NCBI GenBank assembly: GCA_014238335.1
Contig: JABABI010000001.1
Location: 1-64,000, forward strand
Source of the DNA: Fuerstiella sp.
Lineage (GTDB): Bacteria > Planctomycetota > Planctomycetia > Planctomycetales > Planctomycetaceae
Reading direction: 5' to 3'
Length of the DNA: 64,000 nucleotides
A program made the translations under genes and the position numbers. Positions 56,023 to 64,000 of the stretch are shown here, piece after piece (the stretch's first letter is position 1; the number at the start of each line of letters is the position of its first letter). The notes under the pieces are model-generated. The model saw only the letters and a list, made by a program, of their open reading frames with translations. It made no database searches and was not told where the DNA came from.

Positions 56023-58212
56023 TTACTGCTGACCGTAAACCGGCGGCTTCCAGTCCTTCGGTAATCGTCCCTGAGGCCGCACGCCGTGAGCGGCCTTTGG
56101 AATGGGGTGCGCGTCAGCTGTCTGCAGTGGCATGTCATCGGGCAGGTGTTTGATTCTGAAGTCCTTGTACTGAATTTTCATCGCAGGCCCGCCATGAACC
56201 TGCACGGCCAGCACGCCTTCCAGGACTCGGCCGGCTTCGTCGAGGTCGATCAGGTCTGCGGTCTGGTGTCCGTCGATCCAGTGCTGGTGATGATTTCCTT
56301 CGACCAGAACACGGAAGTCGTGCCACTCGTCGGGGGCAAATTCTTTCACCGGCATCTGACCGACAACCCATGGCTGTCCGGCCGGGTCGATGATGACTTT
56401 CTCGCCGGTATGCGACAGTATCCGGCGGCCTTTTTCTTCATACAGCATGCCGTTGTACTGCGGCGTGTTTGCGACAACGTCGCACTGGTAACCTGTGACG
56501 ATGTCGAGTCCCAGATCAGGCCGTGATGTGCCTCGATACTGAATGCCGCTGTTGCCTCCGGCAGTCACTTTCACCTTAACTCGCAGATCGAAATTCCGGA
56601 TCGTAGAATCTTTCCAGGTAATGAAACGATTCGTCTTCAGCGAGCCGTCCGTCACGCCGGTGAGCGCTCCGTCTTCGACCGACCAGTACTTCGTATCGCC
56701 CGTCCAGCGCCGCAGCGACTTGCCATCAAAAACGCGAACGAATCCGTCTTTGTCAGGTCTTGAGCCAACTGCTGCGGATGCTTCCGGATGAGGAACGGTA
56801 GAAGTCGTAAATTTAGCCTGCAGCGGATCAAGCGGCCCGCCGACCTCGTTCACACGCGATGTCGTTCGGTTTCGCATGGCTTTCAGGGTGTCCGCGTGCC
56901 GGCGATCGTCTGCGAGATTAATCAGCTCGTCGGGGTCGTTCTTCAGGTCGTGCAGGAATTCACGGTTGCCGTGATCGAAGTAGCGAACGTATTTGAACCG
57001 TTCGTTTCTGAGCCCTTCGAAGGCCGGGATACGAGTGCGAACGGCAAAGTGTTCATGGAAGGTTTCTGTCCGCCAGTCCGCAGGCTTGCCGGTTGCAACG
57101 ACGGGTTGCAGGCTGTGGCCCTGATATCGATCGGGGATGTCGATGCCCGCCCAGTCAAGAAATGTGGCTGGCAGATCAAGGTTCAACGCCAGTGCATCAG
57201 TAACCTGGCCGCGCTGAGATTCCGGGACGCGCGGATCCGCCACAATCAGAGGTACTCGCAGTGATTCCTCAAAATGTGACCACTTCCCCGCCAGACCCCG
57301 ATTACCCATGTGATAACCGTTGTCGGCGGAATAGACGATGATCGTATTGTCAGCCAGTCCCGCTTCTTCCAGCGCACTCATGAATCGACCAATGGCACCA
57401 TCGATGCCGCTGACCATGCGGTAATAGGCTCGCATATTCGTCAAATATCTCTGGTCGGTGTTCCACCGCCAGAAGAAACGTTCGCGGTTGATGGTCGTTT
57501 TCAGAAAGTCAGGCAGCCCGTCAAAGATCGCCGGATCGTTTAGTCGCGGCGGGGCGATTTGCACGTCGTCATACATTCCGTCGACCGCTCGGGGCCACGG
57601 AAACGCGCCAATGCCCGGGCGACGATCGCTGTCTTCGGCGTGGCAGGCATTGAACCACATGTTCAGTGCGAAAGGTTTGTCTTTTGGCTGGTTCTTCAGG
57701 AACTTGATCCCACGATCGACGATCAATTCTGTTTCGTGTCGCAGACTGCCATCGGGTTGTTTCTTGTAAAATGGGTTCCGTCCGATCGCTTCGAATTCGT
57801 CAAAATGATCTTCTTTGCGGTAACCCCTGGGCATCCTGGCATGCCATTTCCCGAAGTAACCGGTGCGGTAGCCGTTCTCGCGCAGGATGTCCGGGTGCAG
57901 CGTTTCAACAGCATCGGGTCGTGCCTGGTCGGCGTTGGCGGACGTGCCATAACTACGACCGATCAGTCCAGTCAGAATCGTGGTGCGGCTCACCCAGCAG
58001 ATCGAATGACTGACGAAGGCGTTTTCGAATCGCGTGCCACGAGCCGCGAGGGAATCGAGGTTCGGTGTCTTAACGACAGAGTTGCCATAGCAGCCGATCG
58101 TGCTGATAGTTTGATCATCGGCAAAGAAAAAGACGATGTTGGGACGTTCATCGGCACTCAGATTTCCAATGGGAAACAACAGCAGCGGAAGAATAATCAG
58201 GATCGTTTTCAT
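56023..58212 (-). CDS. Sulfatase fused to DUF1080 (3-keto-disaccharide-hydrolase-like) domain
   Basis: A 729-residue exported enzyme. Signal peptide about 1-20, then a type I sulfatase: RPNIVFFFADDQTISTIGCY with the metal aspartates D32 and D33, and the active-site element SICWVSRTTILTG. Cys72 would be converted to formylglycine; the usual Pro or Ala two residues on is Val, as in a known CxVSR subgroup. Downstream YFGKWHARMPRG and YSADNGYHMGNRGLAGKW supply further metal and substrate residues. From about 490 a DUF1080 concanavalin-like domain follows: FVRVFDGKSLRRWTGD, then NSGIQYRGTSRPDLGLD and NGMLYEEKGRR. Fusion suggests coupled desulfation and cleavage or binding of sulfated glycans. Confidence 0.9.
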   Translation of the reverse strand: MKTILIILPLLLFPIGNLSADERPNIVFFFADDQTISTIGCYGNSVVKTPNLDSLAARGTRFENAFVSHSICWVSRTTILTGLIGRSYGTSANADQARPDAVETLHPDILRENGYRTGYFGKWHARMPRGYRKEDHFDEFEAIGRNPFYKKQPDGSLRHETELIVDRGIKFLKNQPKDKPFALNMWFNACHAEDSDRRPGIGAFPWPRAVDGMYDDVQIAPPRLNDPAIFDGLPDFLKTTINRERFFWRWNTDQRYLTNMRAYYRMVSGIDGAIGRFMSALEEAGLADNTIIVYSADNGYHMGNRGLAGKWSHFEESLRVPLIVADPRVPESQRGQVTDALALNLDLPATFLDWAGIDIPDRYQGHSLQPVVATGKPADWRTETFHEHFAVRTRIPAFEGLRNERFKYVRYFDHGNREFLHDLKNDPDELINLADDRRHADTLKAMRNRTTSRVNEVGGPLDPLQAKFTTSTVPHPEASAAVGSRPDKDGFVRVFDGKSLRRWTGDTKYWSVEDGALTGVTDGSLKTNRFITWKDSTIRNFDLRVKVKVTAGGNSGIQYRGTSRPDLGLDIVTGYQCDVVANTPQYNGMLYEEKGRRILSHTGEKVIIDPAGQPWVVGQMPVKEFAPDEWHDFRVLVEGNHHQHWIDGHQTADLIDLDEAGRVLEGVLAVQVHGGPAMKIQYKDFRIKHLPDDMPLQTADAHPIPKAAHGVRPQGRLPKDWKPPVYGQQ

Positions 58213-58356
58213 GCGAGTAACTTGGTTAGTTATTTTTGCGACGCAGCAGGCGAACGCACCGCAGTGGCACGTCAGACAGGGATGATGGCGACTCTGTCGC
58301 CAAACGGAAGTCTACTCGACCCCGGAAGGCATGGCACTCGTCAGCGACGAAAAGAG

Positions 58357-59658
58357 TCAATTGCGGGCGGGACGTTCGGCCAGGTATTCGCCCACGGCGG
58401 TCGCCAGGTTAGCACCGACGGCTCGATAGCCTTCGGTCGTGCTGTTTTTATAGTTCCAGATCGTTTCAAGGCACAGGCTGACAGTGTGCGGATTACCTTT
58501 CATACAGACCCAATTGGAACTGATTTGCCGCCAGAGCGGATGATATCCGGCGCCAGTCACCTTGGGTTTGTTACTCATCGGGATCAGCGGCTTGATCCTG
58601 CTGATCCGAGCATATGCGAGGTCGATGAAACGGTCACGCAGGCTGATCATGGGCTCTTTCAGCATCTCCTGAGGAAGAATGTAGAAGAAGCTGGGATCAC
58701 CCGGTGCCGGGTTGTGCAGATCGAGAAACACATCCATGCGACCGTCATCGATTAGTTCGCTCACCATCCGCTGAGCGGCCTGGACTTCGTTCCAATGTGG
58801 ATTTGATGACCAGTCCCGATTGTGATCGTGAGGTAATGCGTTCTTACCGCCGTTGCCGGTTGCTGTGTTGTCGACATCCATCACAGGGACGATATAGATC
58901 TGAGCATGCCGTCGCAGCCATGCGGCATCCGTATCGTCGCTCACAATCCATTCTGCAAAGCCCTGCGCCACCCAGCTTGAACCGCTTTCCCACGCATGCT
59001 GTCGAGCCTGTACCCAAACGCCGAATCGCTCTTCAGTGGACCGTTGTCCTTCTCGCACATGCAGCAGCGGCACTGAGCGACCTTCGCGTGAACGACAAAG
59101 TTCGGCAGCTTCGGCATGCGGTGACGTCTTGCTGATATCCCGCACGAACGTCTTAGCAGTTCGCGGCGTATATGGCGGTCCCCAGGCCACGAATATTGAT
59201 GCGGCGTCGGGCTGGAGCGTGTACGTCATCGATTCGCTCTGGCGCTGACCGTCGCCGGTGTGCAGCCATGTCGTGCCGTCGGCGGACCATGTCGCCTGCT
59301 TTGGCGTCGCCCATGACGCCGCCAGCGGTTTTTGTTGGCCGACGGTGGCCGTTGATCCTTGCAGTTTCAGCGTGATGGTTTCACCAGGATCTATCCCGTC
59401 AATGCGAAAGTACCACCAGCACGGCCAGCCGCGTTCAGGATTGCCGCCGGGCATGAAGCTGATGGAACGCATGGCCTGATCAATAGTTACGTCAGCAACC
59501 GATGCTCCTTCAAAGTTCGAGGCGACTGTCAGATTGCCGACGGACTCCGGCTGGTCCTGGCGATTCAGACGCACGCTGCCCATGGGCTGTTCATCGCCGC
59601 TAACGGCGAACGAAGCAATAACGGGTACCAGAATAGACAGAGCCAACGGGATATTCAT
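58357..59658 (-). CDS. M14-family zinc carboxypeptidase
   Basis: About 433 residues from the ATG at 59658; an ATG at 59673 adds five residues. A signal peptide (MNIPLALSILVPVIASFAVS) precedes a beta-sandwich M14 N-terminal domain to about 180. The catalytic domain has the zinc motif HAWE (H226 and E229 counted from the longer start), the third ligand in FLDLHNPAPGD near residue 315, and the catalytic glutamate in SLCLETIWNY near 405. The DHNRDWSSNPHWNE segment matches the AGTL/M14-type substrate pocket. The family removes C-terminal residues, or in this branch may deacylate amino-acid or peptidoglycan fragments. Divergent from the propeller gene by about 240 bases. Confidence 0.88.
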   Translation of the reverse strand: MNIPLALSILVPVIASFAVSGDEQPMGSVRLNRQDQPESVGNLTVASNFEGASVADVTIDQAMRSISFMPGGNPERGWPCWWYFRIDGIDPGETITLKLQGSTATVGQQKPLAASWATPKQATWSADGTTWLHTGDGQRQSESMTYTLQPDAASIFVAWGPPYTPRTAKTFVRDISKTSPHAEAAELCRSREGRSVPLLHVREGQRSTEERFGVWVQARQHAWESGSSWVAQGFAEWIVSDDTDAAWLRRHAQIYIVPVMDVDNTATGNGGKNALPHDHNRDWSSNPHWNEVQAAQRMVSELIDDGRMDVFLDLHNPAPGDPSFFYILPQEMLKEPMISLRDRFIDLAYARISRIKPLIPMSNKPKVTGAGYHPLWRQISSNWVCMKGNPHTVSLCLETIWNYKNSTTEGYRAVGANLATAVGEYLAERPARN

Positions 59659-59895
59659 GGGTGAACTTACCATTCGTTTTACGGCGCCCCTGCGTTTCGG
59701 TCATGGAACACTGTATGATCTCCTGGAATTCAGACATGTACAGTTTGACTCCCAGCTTCCAGGATTCCAGTCCGCATGTTTCACGCTTCGGATTTCCCCG
59801 GGCGGAACACGGGACAGACAAGGCCTGGTTTCGAGATCGGGCTTTCTTTTTCTCTATCCTCTGTTTCGACGTTCCATCAGACAGAATGGCATAAC

Positions 59896-61272
59896 ATGGC
59901 GATTTACATCAGGTTGATGGTAACCGTGACGATGTTCCTACAGGTCACAGTGTCCACAATAGCCGTCGGTGCGGAACCGATCGATATCGTTAACCGACTG
60001 GAATTATTCGTTGACAGTCACCTGATTAGCGGCATGGATGGAGACGTTGGTCGGCAGTTGATTCGTCCGGAACCGCAGGAAGTTGTCCTGGAAACGGGTG
60101 AGCCATGGGAAGGCAACACCAGTGGCTACTACACCGTGTTTCAGGACGGCGGCACGTACCGCATGATTTATCGAGGCTGGCGGCACGACGAAAAGATGAA
60201 GGCCGTTCACAAAGAAGTCACCTGTTACGCCGAAAGCAAAGACGGCATTCACTGGACAAAGCCGAATCTCGGACTCTTCGAATGGAATGGGTCGAAGGAA
60301 AACAACATCGTCTGGCTGGGCCCGGGAACGCACAACTTCACAGCGTTTCGTGACGCCAATCCGGCAGCTCCTGCCGAGGCGCGGTACAAAGCGTTTGGTG
60401 GTGTCGGCAGCTTTGGTGGCGGGCTGGTCCCTTTCACTTCCCCCGACTGTGTGCACTGGACGCTGGGTCAGGAAAAGCCCGTGATTACGAATGGGGCCTT
60501 TGATTCGCAAAACCTCGCGTTCTGGGATACGGATCGTGGCGAATACCGAGCGTACTGGCGTTACTTCGGCGACGGAGTTCGCGCGATTCGCACGGCTACG
60601 TCGAAGGATTTCATGCATTGGGAAAACGAAGCGGACCTGACATATTCTGAAGGGACGCCCAACGAGCATCTGTACACCAATGCCATCCAGAAGTACTTTC
60701 GAGCGCCGCATCTGTTCGTTGGGTTTCCCACTCGATACGAACCGAAGAGCCAGCAGGTTGAACCGATCCTGATGACCAGTCGAGACGGGGTTCTGTTCCA
60801 GCGTTATGCTGAGGCTGTTATTCCTCGCACGGCCCCCAGGGATCGCAACCACAATCGCAGCAACTATATGGTCTGGGGCATGTTTCAGCTGCCCGGCAAA
60901 CCGAATGAAATTTCTGTATACGGCACAGAGAACTATTACGAAAGTACTCCCGGACGAGTTCGGCGATTTGTGTACCGTGTGGATGGATTTGTTGCCCTGC
61001 GCGGAGGTATTGGCGGCGGTAACGTGTTGACGAAACCACTGCGATACAAAGGGCAACGGTTATTGTTGAACTACGTGGTGAACGCGGGTGGTGCGTTAAC
61101 AGTAGAAGTGTTGGATAACGCTGGGCAGGTCATTGGCAGGTCAGGAACACTAAGCGGTGATGCGGTGGATGCTCCGGTTGTCTGGGAACAGAAGCCGGCG
61201 CTGGATGAGGGCATCATCCGACTGCGTTTCACAATCAGGAATGCGGACGTGTATTCGATGCAGTTCAAATAG
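59896..61272 (+). CDS. Exported glycosyl-hydrolase-like five-bladed propeller protein
   Basis: From the ATG at 59896 the protein has 458 residues; the frame back to 59776 is probably untranslated. Signal peptide: LMVTVTMFLQVTVSTIAVGA. The mature chain follows the GH32/43/DUF-type five-bladed propeller: RLELFVDSHLISGMDGDVGR, GNTSGYYTVFQDGGTYRMIY, CYAESKDGIHWTKPNLGLFE, then DSQNLAFWDTDRGEYRAYWR and ATSKDFMHWENEADL. Each blade carries the aspartate- and tryptophan-rich hairpins of that fold. A C-terminal beta-sandwich follows from about 380. The catalytic pair of true GH43 enzymes cannot be assigned with certainty, so activity is open. Likely glycan-linked given its neighbours. Confidence 0.75.
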   Translation: MAIYIRLMVTVTMFLQVTVSTIAVGAEPIDIVNRLELFVDSHLISGMDGDVGRQLIRPEPQEVVLETGEPWEGNTSGYYTVFQDGGTYRMIYRGWRHDEKMKAVHKEVTCYAESKDGIHWTKPNLGLFEWNGSKENNIVWLGPGTHNFTAFRDANPAAPAEARYKAFGGVGSFGGGLVPFTSPDCVHWTLGQEKPVITNGAFDSQNLAFWDTDRGEYRAYWRYFGDGVRAIRTATSKDFMHWENEADLTYSEGTPNEHLYTNAIQKYFRAPHLFVGFPTRYEPKSQQVEPILMTSRDGVLFQRYAEAVIPRTAPRDRNHNRSNYMVWGMFQLPGKPNEISVYGTENYYESTPGRVRRFVYRVDGFVALRGGIGGGNVLTKPLRYKGQRLLLNYVVNAGGALTVEVLDNAGQVIGRSGTLSGDAVDAPVVWEQKPALDEGIIRLRFTIRNADVYSMQFK

Positions 61273-61476
61273 GCGGCACCGGCCGCGGCGGATTCCAGCT
61301 GCGGCTCGGAAGATGACCGGACTGCCGGAACCCTGGTCTCAAAAGGGAACATGGGACCACATTTCCGCAAAGCGCGGCTTTGTCGTGCACAACAAGCCCA
61401 TGCTGTGCGCCGATGCGAAACTTCCAGGATAAGTGCTCTCAGGCCGGAACCCGGGAGCAAGACATAAATCACAACT

Positions 61477-62379
61477 TCAACGGTTCGCGGCTGGCGACAG
61501 GACTCTGGCGGCGATGACAAACCCCAGTGCCTGCTTCGTGTCTGCGTAATTGGTGCTGTGACCCCCGTCTGGTCGGTGGATGCTGAGCACATTGGGGTTG
61601 CGTCCGGCAATTCTGCTGACAAGCCGCAGAACACTGTCAGCGGGTACGACGTTGTCCCGGCCGCCTGTTGTTGCGGCCAGTGGCATCGAGAATTTCTCCG
61701 GAGAGAACTCTGCACTGCGTTTGCGATACTCTTCGGGGACTTCCTTCTTTGAGCCGCCATACGAGGCAGTAATGGCGACCTGAAAACCTTCGTATTCAAC
61801 AAGATTGGCCGTTCCGTTCAGAGAAACGACGCCGTCGATCAGTTCCGGATGCAGGGCAGCAAACGTCAGTGCGGCCGTTCCCCCCATCGATCCGCCGCAA
61901 ATGATGACGTGGGACACATCAAACTGCTGCTTCAGAGCTCTGATGATCTGTACGACGTCTGCTTCTGCGGCCGGGCCCATCCAGGATGTCTTTGCCCGGT
62001 AGTCGGGAGAAACGAGCAACATCCCATAGGTGGCGGCGACGTCCCGTGTGGCACGGCATTCGCCACGCGGCTGACGGACGAACTGCCAGCGATCTGAACC
62101 ATGTCCATGCAGTGCAATTATGATTGATACGGGCTGATCGGGTATGAGACCCTCAGGTGTTATCACGACATACTTTTGCTCAGTGCCGTCGTGTACGGCA
62201 ATGAACGTCCGGTCGACGACACTTGCAGCGGGAGGAGTCTTGTCTGCAACGCACCGTGGGCATGCAAACAGCAAAACCAGACAACAGCCGGGTATTACAG
62301 CGGAGCACACCGTTGACGGATAGAACCGATTTTTATGAGCCATGACATCGAACATTGCAGACAGTTTCACGAAGGACAT
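61477..62379 (-). CDS. Exported alpha/beta hydrolase
   Basis: About 300 residues from the ATG at 62379, with closer ATGs at 62355 and 62343 also possible; a frame extending upstream overlaps the haem gene and is rejected. Signal peptide: FYPSTVCSAVIPGCCLVLLF. Catalytic elements in order: SIIIALHGHGSDRWQFV (oxyanion loop), ICGGSMGGTAALTF with the nucleophile serine, TTGGRDNVVPADSV with the acid, and RPDGGHSTNY with the histidine. This is the layout of small prolyl-oligopeptidase-like esterases and feruloyl/acetyl esterases. Encoded 29 bases after the stop of the haem protein, so probably the same operon. Confidence 0.83.
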   Translation of the reverse strand: MSFVKLSAMFDVMAHKNRFYPSTVCSAVIPGCCLVLLFACPRCVADKTPPAASVVDRTFIAVHDGTEQKYVVITPEGLIPDQPVSIIIALHGHGSDRWQFVRQPRGECRATRDVAATYGMLLVSPDYRAKTSWMGPAAEADVVQIIRALKQQFDVSHVIICGGSMGGTAALTFAALHPELIDGVVSLNGTANLVEYEGFQVAITASYGGSKKEVPEEYRKRSAEFSPEKFSMPLAATTGGRDNVVPADSVLRLVSRIAGRNPNVLSIHRPDGGHSTNYADTKQALGFVIAARVLSPAANR

Positions 62380-62408
62380 CAGCCGATGACACAAAGGTGA
62401 TGGAATGG

Positions 62409-64000
62409 TCAATTGCTGACTGCCGTATCCGGAAGCGGAACCTGTTCTGCATGGCCCAGGTAAACGAGCAGGTCTCGCACCTGGTGATCGGTAAAGTCGC
62501 GGAGCATTCCTTCCGGCATCATCGACGTGTTTGACGTGCTGAGTTCTTCGACTTCTTTCATCGCCACTCGGATTCGGGCGTCCTGAGTACGGACGACCAG
62601 CCACGTGTCGTCCTGCTGTACCATAAATCCGCTCAGCAGACGTCCATCCGTCGTGAGCACCGTTGTCAGCCGATAAGCCCGGTCGATCTCGGCGCTGGGA
62701 TCGATCAGGTTGCTGAGGATATAGTCCGTCTTCTTTCTTCCGGAACCGGTCAGATCGGGAGCGATCGTGCCTCCCTCGCCAAACAGCGTGTGGCACTTCG
62801 CGCACGTCCGCTGGAACACAAGCCGCCCCGCGCTGACATTCCCGTTGGCAAGGTAATCAGTAGACATCAGTTTCGTGTACTGGGCGATCTCGTCCGACTT
62901 CTTCAGCCGCTGCGCGTCATCAGCCCACAGTTGCTGAATTCGCAGTTGTAGTTCCGGATTCTTGAAGGCCCGCAGTTGCTGCAGCGCGAAGGCCGATACG
63001 TCGGCACGATTTATACGACCGTTGTCGATAGCCGTCAGCATTGCTTCGGCAAAACCGCGGCGAGTCGCCAGCACACTGATGGCGTCCCGTTTATCGTCTC
63101 GTGCGAATTCTGCATATTGGTCCAACAGCACGCTGGCTGTAGACGGGGCGTTGCTGATCACCAGTGCGTGCAGTGCATCATGTCGCAGCACGGAATCTTC
63201 CGCCACCAGCTGGTGCAGCATTTCAACAGGTGCGCCGTTCTTCACCTGCAGCAGTGCTCTCAGTGCATTACGGCGGTCGCTGGCGGCTTCCGCCTGGTTA
63301 AGGGCCGTTTCGCGGAGCCGGGAAATGGCCTGTTTGTCACCGAAAATGATGGCCAGACGAACAGCCACGGACCGTAACGATGGTTGTTCGGCAGACGAGA
63401 CTTGCGGATAGAGTTTGCTCCATGCTTCGGGTGACGTCTGCCGGCCACGACCGTCTAATGAGTCGAGTATACCCTGCAGCAGGTCCAGTCGACTTGTTTC
63501 GTCGTGATTCTGCAATGCTGCGTCAACGACCTGTGCAATGGGTGGCGATTCCACGTCCACAATTCGACGCGCAATGTGTCGTCGGACAAGTGAAAGACGG
63601 GAAGACGCGGCCAGTTTCAATGCGGCGGGGGCATCAGTCGTGACGGCGGGTTCGATGCCATACCAAATCATCAGTGGAAGGTAGGGGTCCGTGGCATCCT
63701 CGGCATGAGAGACCAATCCCCGGGCAATGGCCATCCGGCGATTGATGCTGACGCGTTGCAGCGCACAGGCGAGTTCCAGCCTTACTTTCGGTGACGAGTC
63801 GTGGTGGGCCATCCTGACAAAGTGGTCGAACACGCCCCGGGGCAGAGACGATGATTCGTGACGCAGACGGTCGGTCAGAAAACGAACGGCCCAGCGACGC
63901 ACATGAATGCTTTGATGGCTCAGCAACCTGGTCAGTTCTGATTCGTTCAGGTCGTCAACGACATACCTTGTCCAGAGTACGCGCAGCTTGAGCAATTCGT
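62409..64000 (-). CDS. PVC-type haem-binding CxxCH protein, 5' end outside window
   Basis: The frame is open to the window edge and the visible part begins inside the protein, so the start is lost. About 530 residues remain: HEAT-like repeats (LSHQSIHVRRWAVRFLTDRL and similar) to about 400, then the C-terminal haem domain with VFQRTCAKCHTLFGEGGTIA, haem motif CAKCH, and MPEGMLRDFTDHQVRDLLVY. It parallels the last 530 residues of the 1305-residue protein at 46942-50859, including the HVRRW motif. The missing N-terminus is likely the dehydrogenase propeller. Next gene on the strand is the hydrolase above. Confidence 0.9.
   Translation of the reverse strand, partial: ELLKLRVLWTRYVVDDLNESELTRLLSHQSIHVRRWAVRFLTDRLRHESSSLPRGVFDHFVRMAHHDSSPKVRLELACALQRVSINRRMAIARGLVSHAEDATDPYLPLMIWYGIEPAVTTDAPAALKLAASSRLSLVRRHIARRIVDVESPPIAQVVDAALQNHDETSRLDLLQGILDSLDGRGRQTSPEAWSKLYPQVSSAEQPSLRSVAVRLAIIFGDKQAISRLRETALNQAEAASDRRNALRALLQVKNGAPVEMLHQLVAEDSVLRHDALHALVISNAPSTASVLLDQYAEFARDDKRDAISVLATRRGFAEAMLTAIDNGRINRADVSAFALQQLRAFKNPELQLRIQQLWADDAQRLKKSDEIAQYTKLMSTDYLANGNVSAGRLVFQRTCAKCHTLFGEGGTIAPDLTGSGRKKTDYILSNLIDPSAEIDRAYRLTTVLTTDGRLLSGFMVQQDDTWLVVRTQDARIRVAMKEVEELSTSNTSMMPEGMLRDFTDHQVRDLLVYLGHAEQVPLPDTAVSN

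Noticed and set aside
57559..58755. 398-codon plus-strand frame across the sulfatase and carboxypeptidase genes
   Set aside because: It runs antisense through two well-supported genes and the gap between them, without any domain.
60004..61056. 350-codon minus-strand frame opposite the exported propeller gene
   Set aside because: The plus strand has a signal peptide and a recognisable fold; the antisense frame has Arg-rich shadow composition.
62380..62805. 142-residue upstream extension of the alpha/beta hydrolase
   Set aside because: It lies entirely in an alternative frame of the haem protein gene and precedes an obvious signal peptide.

Overview
The window looks like a chromosome segment from a planctomycete (phylum Planctomycetota, probably order Planctomycetales). 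The evidence is its gene content. There are three PSCyt1-type genes (two intact, one broken), one DUF1592-family and two PVC-type haem-binding CxxCH proteins, a WD40/cytochrome protein with the same haem cassette, DUF1552 and DUF1501 Tat-exported partners, a sulfatase, and a MoxR/DUF58/BatA/DUF4175 cluster. Gene density is high, most genes are on the minus strand, and many products carry signal peptides. No rRNA, tRNA, CRISPR array or complete mobile element was seen. Species cannot be told from sequence alone.

Layout. 1-932: tail of an IS3-type transposase, then a rhomboid protease broken by one extra base in a homopolymer. 1320-5230: DUF1592-family cytochrome and DUF1552 protein, translationally coupled. 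5926-6787: two convergent gene remnants (PSCyt1 and Uma2) fused tail to tail. 6869-21759: eight genes on the minus strand, read DUF4159, MoxR ATPase, DUF58, BatA/VWA, DUF4175-like giant coiled-coil protein, VWA/GATase-like protein, ABC ATPase, ABC permease. 22239-23950: metallo-beta-lactamase hydrolase and methyltransferase, overlapping. 24110-31089: PQQ-type propeller, WD40/cytochrome protein, a 28-residue basic protein, RNase R. 31912-44114: FAD oxidoreductase, unknown exported proteins, prenyltransferase-like toroid, PSCyt1/DUF1549/DUF1553 protein, quinolinate synthase (nadA), alpha/beta hydrolase. 44244-54822: frameshifted coiled-coil protein, acyltransferase-like membrane protein, ThuA/haem giant protein, and a PSCyt1 + DUF1501 pair. 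55023-64000: zinc-ribbon membrane protein with a 16-bp tandem repeat at its start, sulfatase-DUF1080 fusion, M14 carboxypeptidase, exported beta-propeller, alpha/beta hydrolase, and a second PVC haem protein cut by the window edge.

How the genes fit together. Most of the window reads as an exported oxidative and hydrolytic repertoire for complex, probably sulfated, glycans: c-type cytochromes, dehydrogenase-like propellers, FAD oxidoreductase, sulfatase, DUF1080, esterases and a carboxypeptidase. The MoxR/Bat-like block joined to an ABC-2 exporter is the best candidate for a poorly characterised multi-protein system. Two single-base homopolymer frameshifts in otherwise well-conserved reading frames suggest sequencing error or recent decay. 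Several palindromic repeats sit in intergenic gaps, two of them in gaps between convergent genes.
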